DNA from: Rhynchopus sp. YZ270_cl-10
Taxonomy: Eukaryota > Euglenozoa > Diplonemea > Diplonemida > Diplonemidae
Direction: 5' to 3'
NCBI GenBank assembly: GCA_964035575.1
Contig: OZ037890.1
Coordinates: forward strand, 744,001-808,000
Length of the DNA stretch: 64,000 bases
In this document: positions 7,465 to 18,584 of the stretch, in pieces
How the letters are laid out: each line of letters starts with the position of its first letter
How positions within the stretch are numbered: position 1 is the stretch's first letter
Position numbers and translations under genes: made by a program
Notes under the pieces: generated by a model
Seen by the model: only the letters and a program-made list of their open reading frames with translations
What the model was told of the DNA's origin: nothing
Databases searched by the model: none

Positions 7465-10047
7465 ATGCAACGCCCGTTTATTTTGAGGGCCGTCCAGACG
7501 CACCTTCCTCATACGCAGCTGTACACCACTATACTACATTCGAAACGGTATGCACTGTCTTCCCAGAGACGATGTGGGATTCAGACGGAAAATGTGGTGA
7601 AATTGGAAGGAAGGGATTTTGAGAAGGCGTTTCTAACGTTATCTGCGGATGAGGTGGCGGATGTGTGTGTTGCGGAGGGGCAGAGACGAGGAGAGGCTGG
7701 CAGGCTGTTGCGGCAGCGGCTTGCGATGTTGGTCCGGATGTATCTCTTTCGCTTCAAAGAAGATGTGTCGACGCGACACCGCTTCTCCTTTGCCGCATTG
7801 ACCCAGGTGCTGCGTGCTTTGTATGCAACACCGCTCCCCCCTCTCCTCCTCAGAGATCTGCTCAGCCACTATGTCGGACCGCTTGACCGCATCACCGTGC
7901 CGCCCGGCATTTCAAAAATTGACTTTTTCTTTGTCCTCCAGCTCACCCTCTCAACCGGTCTTGATAAATCCAGGAGTGTCACCAAGCTGCTACAACCAAT
8001 GCGAGCTGAAGTGTTCAAATGGCCGCTCTTCGTTGATGAACAGCTGGTGTTGCTGCGGGTTTTTAAGGAATACGGCTTTTTTGGTGCCTCTGAGCAAGCG
8101 AGGTTGCTGTCCTCATGGCACGCTGCGTTGCGCTCTGCAGTGAATTTTGGTGATGTTGCGCATATGGCCTGCTATTTGATGACCCACAATGAACACAAAT
8201 TGGCCGTCGATTTGTTGCTCCAATTTTGCAACAACCTCGAACAACACACCCCTATAGCGAGTTATCTGCAATCACACAAAAAAAAATTGATACCTTCCTT
8301 GGTGACCGTGGCTCTCAGGATACACACACTCTGTTTACACTACGAGGCACAACCTGTGAACACACGCAAGGCAGAGGTGGGCACTTTGCGTAGCGACATT
8401 AACCACATTATCTCCTTTGCAGTTCTCTTGATTATTGTCGCTGCGAGGAAGGATGCACACAAGAACCGCAGCTTCACCATTTTAATGAAGAAGGACGCAC
8501 CGTACGAGATGGGGTCTGTCTTCTTCCGAACACACCTTGCCACGCTGCAGACGGAGTGCAGGACCGATCTCTTGCTTCTTTGCTTGCGTATCTCCTTTCG
8601 ACGCGGATTCTCTCAATCCCTCAACCTCCTTCCCAAATACAACGCCCTCCGTACCCTACACAGACACAGCAAGGCGAATTCCGTAGAACTCCACCGACGT
8701 CTCAAACCCATGAACGACAATGTAGTCCTATCTCTTCTGCAGGTCCACCTAGGGGCTACAGTATGGAATAGGTCTGCCTTCAATTCAGTCAATATTGAAA
8801 TATTGAGACATCTGAAGCGCTTTATACACAGAGACCTTCCCTTCAAATTTAGGGTAGGTGAGGAAACGACGCGGGTCGGGGAGGGGGTGGTGTCTGCGTA
8901 CGTTACCGTGCTTTCTCGCGCAGTGGTGTGCACAAAGGGTGGGGGTGTTGCGGGATGCATAGCAGGGTTTGCACGTTGTGTGCTGGATGCGAATATTGCG
9001 AAAAACTGGGATTTTATAGAGAGTTTTGTTCGTATCATGATTAACAAAGCATTGGGCACCTCGATTGAGTCTTTTCCTCGAGAAATTTCACCAAAAAACG
9101 CTCCGTTTCCGACACAGAATCTGACAAAGAAATGGATTCTTCTTATGAAACAGCTTCATTCGAAGGGGAATATATTCACCTCATCTGGCACTCCAATACT
9201 GCCTTCTTCTGTACATAGCTTTCCCCCATTCGACCACACAGTGGAGCAACCGCAGCCAACGGAGGTGTCGGAGAAGGTTGCTGCATGGCTGTGCAGCCAT
9301 CCGCATCTGTCGCTATCTAGGGAGCGGCTTCGAATGGAGGTGTGTGACAAACTGTTGTCCGGTATTCCAAAAGTCAGGCACCATCTTGAACGCAGCCGCA
9401 GCCTGCAGAACCACTATGCACAGCCTCTCCCACAGCACCCCCCACCCCGACACCGCTATACCCTTCGAGCCACCGAGGCCTCTCTCAAGGCACTGCTCAG
9501 CATTCCCCCTGAAGAGCTTCCACCCGATGCGGCATTGTCGGGATTCATCATGGCGGTGGTGCACGCTGCGTCTATAGGAGCTGATGTGGACGACGTTGTG
9601 AGAAGGTTTGCACGGTGGGATGCATGGAGGATGGATGGGGAAACGGTGTTGGAGACATTGCTGCCGGGTTTTGTTAGTAAAATGGTGGGGGGTAGTGCGG
9701 TCGATGTTGAAGGGGGAAGGGTGTTGTCAGGGCTGGCAAGGGAGCGTGGAGCCTCCAGGGGATGGGGGGCGGTGCAGATTGCGTTGTTTCTGTTGCCAAA
9801 TGAGACGGTCCTGGTGGACGCCCTCAGTGCAAAGGCAGCAGAGGCAAAGTTCACCCCGCTGCAGCTCCAGTCAGATGCCCCCCTCCTCTTGCTTCTCTTT
9901 GCCCGCACCGCGCGTCTCCCTTCCCACGCAATCGGACTCACCGAGACCCTCTACACACCACTAAAAATACTCTCAAGGGCGGACCCAACACTGCATAACC
10001 AGGTCCAACCTGCCCTCGATGCTTGGGAGCGTTTTGCGTTGATCTGA
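7465..10047 (+). CDS. 860-residue orphan, probable mitochondrial protein
   Basis: A single-exon gene from ATG 7465. I do not recognise the family. The first ~35 residues are rich in Arg, Leu, Ser and Thr and lack acidic residues (MQRPFILRAVQTHLPHTQLY), the usual look of a mitochondrial presequence. The rest is mostly helical with leucine-rich stretches such as FAALTQVLRALYATPLPPLL and LLLLLFARTARLP. That recalls helical-repeat proteins of organelle RNA metabolism, but I see no PPR, RAP or FAST signature and claim none. No transmembrane span or catalytic motif stands out. The next gene, PEX1, starts 228 bp downstream on the same strand. Coding use (GC-rich third positions) is like its neighbours, so it is a real host gene. 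Confidence 0.75.
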   Translation: MQRPFILRAVQTHLPHTQLYTTILHSKRYALSSQRRCGIQTENVVKLEGRDFEKAFLTLSADEVADVCVAEGQRRGEAGRLLRQRLAMLVRMYLFRFKEDVSTRHRFSFAALTQVLRALYATPLPPLLLRDLLSHYVGPLDRITVPPGISKIDFFFVLQLTLSTGLDKSRSVTKLLQPMRAEVFKWPLFVDEQLVLLRVFKEYGFFGASEQARLLSSWHAALRSAVNFGDVAHMACYLMTHNEHKLAVDLLLQFCNNLEQHTPIASYLQSHKKKLIPSLVTVALRIHTLCLHYEAQPVNTRKAEVGTLRSDINHIISFAVLLIIVAARKDAHKNRSFTILMKKDAPYEMGSVFFRTHLATLQTECRTDLLLLCLRISFRRGFSQSLNLLPKYNALRTLHRHSKANSVELHRRLKPMNDNVVLSLLQVHLGATVWNRSAFNSVNIEILRHLKRFIHRDLPFKFRVGEETTRVGEGVVSAYVTVLSRAVVCTKGGGVAGCIAGFARCVLDANIAKNWDFIESFVRIMINKALGTSIESFPREISPKNAPFPTQNLTKKWILLMKQLHSKGNIFTSSGTPILPSSVHSFPPFDHTVEQPQPTEVSEKVAAWLCSHPHLSLSRERLRMEVCDKLLSGIPKVRHHLERSRSLQNHYAQPLPQHPPPRHRYTLRATEASLKALLSIPPEELPPDAALSGFIMAVVHAASIGADVDDVVRRFARWDAWRMDGETVLETLLPGFVSKMVGGSAVDVEGGRVLSGLARERGASRGWGAVQIALFLLPNETVLVDALSAKAAEAKFTPLQLQSDAPLLLLLFARTARLPSHAIGLTETLYTPLKILSRADPTLHNQVQPALDAWERFALI

Positions 10048-10275
10048 TGGTCATTTTTTTTCAGGATTCTCTTTGTTATATCAAGGGAAATGGGGCGAGG
10101 GGGGTGTGTCACACCTAGAATTCTCCCTCATTATAGAGCAAATCAAACATTTATTTTTCAATTTCTCTTTCATTTTCCCCCGCTACTTCACACCCCACAG
10201 GGAAGGTTGTTGTCTGTGTGTTTTTTTTCTCTTTTTCTTTCTCTTTTTCTTTTTTGTTTTTTTTTTTTTGAAAAA

Positions 10276-13203
10276 ATGGCAACACGACGGGCGTGGCTGT
10301 GCCGTGTCCTGCCTTTGTTCAATAAGGCGAACTGTTTTGTGTCGCTCCCACAGGTTGCTGCGGACGGTCTTAAGGAGGAGGGCGGGTTGCTGGGGGTGGT
10401 GGTGGTGGAGCTTCATGGGAGTGGTGGGTGCACCTACGCTACATGGGACCACTCCGTGCAGCCTCGCTCAGAAGACGGCGGGAATGAGATAGGTGTACCG
10501 GTCAATTTGATGCAGCAGATGGGCCTGCAAAAAGGAGACCAAATCCAAATCCGCGTCACCCCCAGGGCAGGCCCCGAAGCAAAAGGAGTATTTGTCGAAC
10601 CCGCCTCCGTCGACGACAGCGAAATCGTTGAGCACAACGCAACACGTCTTGAAGATCTGATTCTCCGCCAGCTTCGCATTGCTTATGATGGCCTCGTTTT
10701 CCCTATCGTTGTCCGACACGGAATTCATGTCATGATGAAAGTGGAACGGATAGAGGCTCCTTCTGGTTCGCCTTACGTTATTCTCGGAGATGGGTCCGAA
10801 CTTTATGTCAAAACGATGACGAGACAGCAGAAGACGACAGAAAACCCTCCTCTTTCCGCTCTTCTTCGCACAACCGAACCTAAGGAGGGAACTTCTACGG
10901 TATCTGTTAGCCGCGCTCTCTGCGAGAAGAAGAGGTGGGTGGAAGGTGCTGTACTTCCTTGCCTCTCTTTCACCTCTTTGGTATCAGCTGCGTCAGAGGC
11001 TGTAGAAGCAAAGAGCACAAAGGGAACAGCATGGACCGGTACACCAAGCGAGGCCGCTTTACGGCGTATTGTCTTCGATGTTACCATTTCTATTGATAAC
11101 AGCAATGACAGTTCTGCACTCTGCACCCCTTCTGCTGATCTGGGGATTATTAGAGGGTCTCGCATTTTGATTGATCCTTCGATGCCTTCTTCGGGGGTTC
11201 ATGAATCTAAGGTGAGCACAAAGGGTTGTCATAAAATGCGTAGTTTATGTGCAAAAGTCCATCCCACCGCGTGGACTGAATTGCAGAGCGCCCTACAAAT
11301 GCATATTCAAGAAGAACCGAGGGTGGAGTCGACTTTGAAAGGCGGGGATCGTTCTCTTCTCTCTGGAGTGCAAGGGAATGTGTTGGTGACGGCTGCAGGG
11401 GGGTGTGGGAAGAGCTTTGTTGTAAATGCTCTGATGGGGGCAATGCAGTGCCATGCAACGCAGTTTGACCCGCAGATGCTTTTGGAGGAATATCTTCACG
11501 CCGATGCTGAAGTGCAGAAGGCTAAGACAAAAACGGCGGTGCTCCTCGCAGGGTTTCGTAAGAGCCTTGCGGAGGCTTCTTTGAACGCTCCGTCTGTTCT
11601 TTTTATTGATAATTTGGAGGTATTGTTGTCGGGGAAGGCTGGTACGACGTCACCTACAGCAGATGCAAACGCAGATATGTTGGTTTCAATGTTTGCTTCG
11701 GGCTGTAATGCTGGAGGGGAGTGTGCTTCGCTTGCGTCGCAATGGGCTGCAAGGATGTCTGGGGAGCAATGTGGCGGGGTGACTATCGTTGCTACAGCGG
11801 CGTCGGTCGAAGCGTTGCCTGTCTCTATTGTAAAGCTTTTTGCGACGGTTGTCAAATTAGCGCTGCCCAACCAAGAACAACGCCGTGCCATCTTGAAGCA
11901 TTGTCTGAGTGATGCGCACCTCAGTGTCGAAAGAGAAGGGAGCGGGAAGGTAAGCCTCGCAAAGCTCAGTCGCGATACAAACAACCACACCCCCAGGGAC
12001 CTTGCGACTCTTGTCATCAAAGCGGCCCATCACGCTCGTATCAGCAGACCCGATATCGAGACCCCAGCAATCACCTCCAAAGATATAGAAGCTGCGAGAC
12101 ATGAATACACCCCCGCATCCCTTTCAGGTACAAAGCAAGCAGATGACGATGAAACGCACGCAAAAGGCTGGAGTATCGTCGGAGGAATGGATGAAGCGAA
12201 GCGCGTTTTCAACGAAGTTGTCATTCTTCCTACCAAATACCCGGAACTTTACAAAAACCTGCCGGTTAAAATGCGGTCCGGAATTCTTCTCTATGGACCT
12301 ACTGGGTGCGGGAAAAGTCATATCATTAGGGCAGCTGTTCAAGAAGCGGGTATTACTTGCATTGAAGTTGCGGGACCAGAACTTCTTAACAAATATATTG
12401 GACAGTCGGAGCAAAAAGTGCGGGAGGTGTTTGAGCAGGCAGCTGCCGCTGCACCGTGTGTTTTGTTTTTTGATGAATTTGATTCGATTGCACCGCAGCG
12501 TGGGCATGATAATACTGGGGTGACCGATCGGGTGGTGAATCAGCTGCTTTGTCACCTTGATGGGGCAGAGGGGAGAAGTGGGGTATACGTTGTGGCGGCG
12601 ACAGCACGGCCTGATTTGATTGATAAAGCACTACTCCGACCGGGTCGTCTTGATGCATCAATCTACTGTGGCATGCCTACCCCCGCAGACCGCACCTCTG
12701 TCCTCAAAGCTTCGTCGCATCAACTCAGTTTTGACGATACAGTCGACCTCCAAGAAATATCTGACAAAGCGGAAGGATATACCCAAGCCGATCTGGCCGC
12801 ATTGCTCAGTACTGCTCGTCTCCGATGCATGCAGCAGGTTTTGCAAACAAGCAGCATGCTTGCAGGAATGAACGTCGAAGGGGGGGAGGAGAACACAGAC
12901 AAAAAGGAGTCCACCACCTGGTCTGCAACGAACACAGAGGGCAAGGCGTACGATGAGGTGGAGACTTATGTGGGGGATCTTGGGTTGCTCGCGGGGGGCG
13001 TGGCAGGGGGGAAGGTAGCAACCCCGGTCGTGCCGAAGGTGAGCCAGCAGATATTGCTGGAGGCCTTCAAGCAGTCGCGCGCATCAATCTCCAAGTACGA
13101 TGCGGAGAGAAATGCAAAGAGGTACGCTTCCTACCAAGAGGCCCGCAGTGGTGGTGGTGCTAAAGACGACAAGAAGAAAGGCCAGCGTACTACCATGGCT
13201 TGA
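10276..13203 (+). CDS. PEX1: peroxisome biogenesis AAA+ ATPase PEX1 (peroxin-1)
   Basis: A 975-residue type II AAA+ ATPase. I place the start at ATG 10276 after a long pyrimidine tract; upstream in-frame sequence is poly-Phe read-through of that tract. The N-terminal ~180 residues fit the PEX1 double-psi barrel (NCFVSLPQ, then QIRVTP and FVEPASVDDSEIVEHNA). The first ATPase domain has a Walker A AAGGCGKS near 372 and Walker B SVLFIDNLEVL near 440. The second has GPTGCGKS near 673, VLFFDEFDSIAPQRG near 730, the PEX1 hallmark RGHDNTGVTDRVVNQLL and ALLRPGRLD. PEX1 with PEX6 pulls ubiquitinated PEX5 from the peroxisomal membrane for recycling. D1 lacks a normal second-region-of-homology arginine motif, which is usual in PEX1. 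The stop lies 14 bp before a transposon. Confidence 0.93.
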   Translation: MATRRAWLCRVLPLFNKANCFVSLPQVAADGLKEEGGLLGVVVVELHGSGGCTYATWDHSVQPRSEDGGNEIGVPVNLMQQMGLQKGDQIQIRVTPRAGPEAKGVFVEPASVDDSEIVEHNATRLEDLILRQLRIAYDGLVFPIVVRHGIHVMMKVERIEAPSGSPYVILGDGSELYVKTMTRQQKTTENPPLSALLRTTEPKEGTSTVSVSRALCEKKRWVEGAVLPCLSFTSLVSAASEAVEAKSTKGTAWTGTPSEAALRRIVFDVTISIDNSNDSSALCTPSADLGIIRGSRILIDPSMPSSGVHESKVSTKGCHKMRSLCAKVHPTAWTELQSALQMHIQEEPRVESTLKGGDRSLLSGVQGNVLVTAAGGCGKSFVVNALMGAMQCHATQFDPQMLLEEYLHADAEVQKAKTKTAVLLAGFRKSLAEASLNAPSVLFIDNLEVLLSGKAGTTSPTADANADMLVSMFASGCNAGGECASLASQWAARMSGEQCGGVTIVATAASVEALPVSIVKLFATVVKLALPNQEQRRAILKHCLSDAHLSVEREGSGKVSLAKLSRDTNNHTPRDLATLVIKAAHHARISRPDIETPAITSKDIEAARHEYTPASLSGTKQADDDETHAKGWSIVGGMDEAKRVFNEVVILPTKYPELYKNLPVKMRSGILLYGPTGCGKSHIIRAAVQEAGITCIEVAGPELLNKYIGQSEQKVREVFEQAAAAAPCVLFFDEFDSIAPQRGHDNTGVTDRVVNQLLCHLDGAEGRSGVYVVAATARPDLIDKALLRPGRLDASIYCGMPTPADRTSVLKASSHQLSFDDTVDLQEISDKAEGYTQADLAALLSTARLRCMQQVLQTSSMLAGMNVEGGEENTDKKESTTWSATNTEGKAYDEVETYVGDLGLLAGGVAGGKVATPVVPKVSQQILLEAFKQSRASISKYDAERNAKRYASYQEARSGGGAKDDKKKGQRTTMA

Positions 13204-13217
13204 TTATAAAAAAAATT

Positions 13218-15451
13218 GAGAAAAGTTCGATTTCGGCCTCGAAAATTACCGTGACACCGATTTGTCACGGAATTTTGTCACGGAATTTTTTTGAAAGATT
13301 CGATTTCGTGACAAAAAAAAATCGATTTCGTGACAAACCAATTTTTTCATTGACACACAAAATTCGATTTCGTGACAAACCGATTTTTTCATTGACAAAA
13401 AAAAATTCGATTTCGTGACAAATCCAAAAATTCAGTGACAAAAAAATGTCAATGAAAAAATGGATTTTGTCAAGGAAACCGAACTTTTTGTCACGGAAAA
13501 AGTCGTGACAGAAATGGATTTTGTCAAGGAAACCAAACTTTTTGTCACGGAAAAAGTCGTGACAGGGCACTGGGTACTGGGTACACTGGATACAAGGATA
13601 AAAGTCGTGAAAGAGCAACCACAGCTCCACATGACAAACACAAAAGTGTCCAGTCACGTGGGGCATTCATGCACTGAGGAGATAATGATCCAACAATTTA
13701 CAAGAAAGATTACTTAACCTACTGCTGGAAATTGCCAGGTCGTAGTAACACACAAAGTGTGCCTCCGTTCGGGAAGACCGGATATTCTAGAGACCAAAAA
13801 GGCCTCAAGAATATCTTCCGGTAGTCAAGGTAGAACCGAGTGAACGGCCCAAGACCCCCGTGGAGAAGTTAAATGTGTAATGCTATCAGGTAGAAACTGC
13901 GAACACTGTCTTACCCTCCTCAATGCATGATGGAAGATGTCTTTACAACAAATATCCTGTACCCAGGTACCAGGTTCCCAGACCCACGTAGTACCACGTC
14001 GCAGTACTACGCAAAATTTACCACCAGACCCTGTCTTCGTGCACCTTAAGTACAACGCCGCAGACAGGCCAAACATGCGTTGGACTCAGAGGAATGCCTG
14101 CTGTGCAGTGTATCAAACATGAGAACCAACTCCCAGCAACAAGGGGCGCCTTTTGGCGGGCGTTGTTGAGGGTGTTTGGGGTGCAAAGTTTTCCACAATT
14201 TTGATGCGCGGGTACAGAAGTGTTATCTTGTTCTTTCATCTCTAGGAATGTAAATGTCAATCGCGTTTAACTACCACTAGGGCTTGTTCAGTGAACCCAC
14301 GAGGGGTCGAAGGGGGTTGGTTATCCCATATCTATCAAAGGTTGTGTCGACCAGGCGAATCCACTATGTTACGCTGTATGATGATAAATCCGAAGAAATA
14401 ACAGTGCATAGCAACTGCAGGAAGTTTGTTAAAAAGAGTGCCTCACGCTACACAAACCACCACCCGCGATTGACTTAGATGTTATAACAAAGAGAATTCA
14501 GAACAAAACAACACCCTGCCCCATACACACTAAATTGTCATGCTTCAAGAGCATGCCTGGGCCAAAATTACTATGACGAAAAGGCAACAAGACCACCCAC
14601 AAGGAGTGTGAATTGTGCACTGGTTTTCTGGGGGAACAAACAATATTTTCTTGTGTCTAGTCCTCCGGAAGCAGAGGACAGACTTTCCGGAAGGTTTCCA
14701 AAGTCGAATTTCTTGCACTAGCTATGCTCCCTGGTTAATGGCTATAGCAGTGACTGACAAAGTGTTCCCACCCCCCTTTCCACCACCATAATAACCGAAC
14801 TCTGCTTATCAAACCACAATCTGAATCTGCTTCCGTCGCATGCGCTGGTGGATTCGATCTGTTTTGGTGTGTGTAATGGAATGTATGGGTGAGGGTTGGG
14901 GTATTAGGTATAGAAACGTGCGCACCCATTAATTTTTTACCGAATGAAAATGAAATCTGCAATGAGTGTCTGCTGCATATCATTTAGTGGGGCTGGCCTC
15001 TGGCCAGAGGCGTGCAAGCCTGACCGTGTTCGCGATATACTAAGTCTTGCATAATCATAAAGTTATCATACCTTGTGTCTTCAGTCTCTGCCCTTCGGTT
15101 TCTAGACAGCTCAAGAATGGCCTCTTTTGTGTTTGTCAAGTGGCTGTCTGGTCACTTTTCAGTGACTGGCGGGTTGGCTGTCACGACTTTTTCCTTGACA
15201 AATTCCATTTTTTTCAATGACATTTTTTTGTCAATGAAAAAATGGATTTGTCACGAAATCGAATTTTTTTTTGTCAATGAAAAAAGTCATTTGTCACTAA
15301 ATTGAATTTTGTGTGTCAATGAAAAAATCGGCTTGTCACGAAATCGATTTTTTTTTGTCACGAAATCGAATCTTTCAAAAAAATTCCGTGACAAAGTACC
15401 GTGACAAATCGGTGTCACGGGTATTTTCGAGGCCGAAATCGAACTTTTCTC
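13218..15451. mobile_element. Mutator-like non-autonomous element, copy 1 (2.23 kb)
   Basis: Ends are long inverted repeats of roughly 270 bp starting GAGAAAAGTTCGATTTCGGC on both strands. The outer parts are built of many subterminal copies of TTTCGTGACAAA spaced by A runs. A 9-bp direct duplication AAAAAAATT flanks the element (13209-13217 and 15452-15460). Long inverted repeats with a 9-bp duplication are the mark of Mutator-like elements. No transposase frame survives: the interior has only short frames, one of which (14284-14478, with ITVHSNCRKFV) also appears in copy 2 and may be a remnant of a transposon protein. It inserted in a poly(A) tract 14 bp after the PEX1 stop and probably affects that gene's 3' UTR or terminator. 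Confidence 0.75.
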
Positions 15452-15583
15452 AAAAAAATTTTTACGGGTTTGCAAAAAAAGGTGAGGCTTCGGTTCATCT
15501 CATATATTCCCCCCTCTTTGGGAGGTGCCTGCATCAACAACCATTTTTCTTTTTTTTGGGAGGACAAACCAGAGTTTCAAAAA

Positions 15584-15628
15584 GGGTGACTAAGCACCGG
15601 CTTAGGATCACCTCATATACTTTTCTTC
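15584..15628 (+). repeat. CTAAGC-hairpin element
   Basis: GGGTGACTAAGC, 4-base loop ACCG, GCTTAGG then ATCACCTCATATACTTTTC. The stem is intact while the loop is the shortest of the family. Confidence 0.65.
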
Positions 15629-16015
15629 AATTTGTCCTATCTTATACATACATACACCAGTCTGTGAGTAACACCAAAAAAAGGGGGTGTGATTGAGGGT
15701 ACAGAAAATGACTGATTCGTCTGTGCAAAAAAAAAGGGGTCTTTTTTCACAATAAAGGTGATTTATATGAGGTGTTGTGTCTCTAGCGTAGGGTAGAGAC
15801 AAAAAATGCCTTCAGAACTTGCTTCGGTAGGGGAGTGTTCGAAACAACAGCAAAAAAAAAAGTACATAGGCTTCGGCCGACATTGAGTACAGATCGTTAT
15901 ACCAGTAGGTATAACGTGATTGTCGATACAACAATAAAGACAAGAAAGGGTAAGAGAAGGAAGGTGGCAAAAGGGTCGGGGCGGGGGGGCGGGAGGGGGA
16001 GTAGTGGTGGTGGTA

Positions 16016-16155
16016 TGATCACTGCCCATCATAATACATGATACACATTACATTACAGCTGTATTGTGACGTGTATTCGAACATAGTTACGGTCGAACAT
16101 TAGTACGGCCGAACATTTTTACGAAGACGGTATGTATTATAACGGACAGTGATCA
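16016..16155. mobile_element. 140-bp MITE with TA flanks
   Basis: Terminal inverted repeats of 24 bp starting TGATCACTG with about 21 matches, flanked by TA at 16014-16015 and 16156-16157. The interior has two short direct repeats around CGAACAT. The TA duplication suggests the Tc1/mariner group, but the ends differ from those of the MITE at 2519, so it is a separate family. Confidence 0.6.
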
Positions 16156-16683
16156 TACAGCCACTAAGGGGGAGGGGAATTAGAAGGATCGTTGAATTTC
16201 TCAGAATGGTCTTTCAGGTCTCATGCAAAAAAAATGGGGGCGTGTGAATAGAACAGAGCAAGAAAGAGTGAGGGTGTTTTGTCGGTACCTGCGGAGTGTG
16301 TACTTTTTGACTTTCGTGTTTTTTTGGTGATGAAGGCACTATGAGGCTGGGCTACGTCTGACAAAAAGGGTTTTCTTTTATTGTTGGAGGTCGAGACGGC
16401 GTCTGTAACATCCTTCCTCTTTGGTTGGTACCTTACGTCTCTTGTCTCTTGTGTCTCACCCCCCCTGCAGTACCTTATCCTCACAAACACCTCTGCCTGC
16501 TTTCTCTCCCCCCCAAAAAAAAAACAAATGTTCGGCGAGTTCTCGCTAAAAAAAGGTCTTCATTTCCCTTTTTTCTATTATTTTTGTTGTATAGCACCTA
16601 CTCTCACTTTCCCCCGCTCCACCCCCACTCCTCCAGATGTAAGACAACCCTCCCCTTTTTTGGGGAAAACTTAGGAATATTCG

Positions 16684-17898
16684 ATGTTTGAGTCTGATGA
16701 GGAGTGTTATTTTGCTTCGCCTGCGAGAGAGGAGGCGATTGAAAAGGCACGTGCAAAGGGCCACCTGACGGCAGAGGAGCGGAACGGGTTTGTGGCGACC
16801 CTAACGGAGGCGGATGCAGACGCCCTGGAGAACACTCTGCAGAGGACGAAGATGCAGCTGAAGCATTCCTCTTACCGTGCTGCGTCTGCAGACGACAGTA
16901 CCGGGTACGCCGACTACACGACAATGCAGCACAGCAGCGAGAAGCTCAAACTGTGCTGGCTCATGAAGGAGTGGCGCGCCGGCTCTGAACACGACTTTCC
17001 GAAGTTCTGCTCTGTTCTGCGTCTACAGTGTCTATGCCGGTGGTATCTTGCGCGATGCGTATATCGGGACCTCTTGGCAAAGCGGAAGGAGCGAGACTCA
17101 AGTGAATTAGTGTTGGCAGATCAGACAGAGGCAGCGATATTGATTCAAACCCTTGCAAGGCGGCTGTCTGCGAAGAAGAGGACTGCGACACGGCGTCGTT
17201 CTTTGCGGCCTGTGGATCATAGCGAAAAGCAGGAGACCAAAGATGAGACACACCGCCAGCAGACAGAGGACACAGAAGTGCGTGTCTCCACAGTCAATGA
17301 GGACGGTCTTGAGGGACGGCGTTTCCAGCTGCCCGCAGCGGGCGGGTCAGAGATCCTTCCTTCCTACACTGTGCACGACGTCTCGAATGTGCCCGTGACA
17401 GATGCAGAGCTCCGTAAGCTCTTCGCCTCGCTCACCCCCACGGACACCCTCAGCAAGGAAGACTTCAAGAAGCACTGCCGCACCCAAGAAACCTTCGGGG
17501 TGGACGGCCTCTCGCACTCCCTCGATGCGGTCATAGATAAATTCGACACCTCTGGTATGTGGCTTTCTTCTTTTTGTGCGGGCATATCAGATGTAAACCT
17601 AACGGATGCGGCAGGGCCCATCCACCATCCAAGGTGTTCTGCTCAAAGGTAATAAGACATTTTTTTGTGTGCTGTATTTTAGCTAGCAAGGAAGCATATT
17701 AGTTGTAACCGCGTATTCCGTACGACAATGATAAGTGGTGGAGAATGTTGCGCATGAAGGGTAAATTCATCTTACATTTTGTTTTTGAAGACTTTTGAGG
17801 TGCCGTGCTTCCAACATCACTCCATCTTCGTAGGTGACCCGAATGTGATCTCATTCCAAGAGTTTGCAATCCTCATGCTGAAGCTCTCACAATGGTGA
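16684..17898 (+). CDS. IQ-motif and EF-hand protein (two exons)
   Basis: Exons 16684-17554 and 17834-17898 join to a 311-residue protein. The intron starts GTATGT and ends CGTAG. Splicing turns the C-terminus into an EF-hand-like loop, DKFDTSGDPNVISFQEF, followed by AILMLKLSQW and a stop; without splicing the frame runs into unrelated sequence. Two IQ-like calmodulin-binding helices lie near residues 117-135 (LQCLCRWYLARCVYR) and 155-170 (AAILIQTLARRL). A second degenerate EF-hand may precede the last one. The combination suggests a calcium/calmodulin-linked scaffold or cytoskeletal protein; no enzyme domain is seen. A degraded hairpin-element tail (AATTCATCTTACATTTTG) lies in the intron near 17766. 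Confidence 0.75.
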
Positions 17899-18584
17899 AC
17901 ACTGTGGGTCAGCCCATGGTATATGTTATGCTATTTTTTGAGGTCTGCAAAATTCCTCTTTTCTACCAATTATGAGGGGTCTGGACACAAGGACAGACGG
18001 AATCTGGTTTGTGGTGCACATTCCAAGATGTGACAGAGCCTCGGACTAGCTCTGGGACGACTACTGGCGCGAGATGCAAGGAAAGTTTTTTTCAAAAAAG
18101 AATCCACGGAACGAATCAAATCGACAATAAAAATGCATTTTCCCATAGAGGGAAAGGCAAGGCAACACTAACAAGAGGGGCACATCCACCCACGGACCCT
18201 GAACAATATAAGCACATTGAACCCACCCCTGAAACACCCCCAGAGAAAAAAAAACAAAATCCCTTTCCGGGTGATTTTCTACCCTTCTCTTCTTTGTGTG
18301 TTTTTTTTCCAGATTAGATTTCCTCTTTCCCCTCCTCTTTCCCTTTCACACTATAATGAACACTATTCGATTTCCACCCCCCAATTTTTTTTGTTTTTCT
18401 CCTCTTCTCTCTCTCTCGCCACTTCATTTCCAATCAGATGCCCCCTTTCTCTTTATCTACACACCTCTTCCATTTTTACACATTTTATTATTGTTTGAAA
18501 ACGGGGCTTTCACCTTACATTTTTTCCCCACACTCTTTTGGAATGCCACCCTGATCTTATTAGATTTTTTTGTTTTCTTTTGTG
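17899..18584. other. intergenic spacer
   Basis: Nothing recognisable. From 18,220 it is strongly pyrimidine-rich and looks like promoter and leader of the following gene. Confidence 0.4.

Larger units (their letters stand above)
15452..16683. other. intergenic spacer with repeats
   Basis: No gene seen. It contains a partial hairpin element at about 15480-15512, a full one at 15584-15628, the motif GGAGGTGCCTGCATCA near 15519 (also next to the element near 29.1 kb), a 9-bp inverted repeat CGTTATACC/GGTATAACG near 15894-15917, and a MITE at 16016-16155. The last 200 bases are pyrimidine-rich leader of the next gene. Confidence 0.5.

Noticed and set aside
10090-10275. 62-residue N-terminal extension of PEX1
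   Set aside because: Mostly poly-Phe/Leu translation of a pyrimidine leader; the ATG at 10276 begins the conserved PEX1 N-domain.
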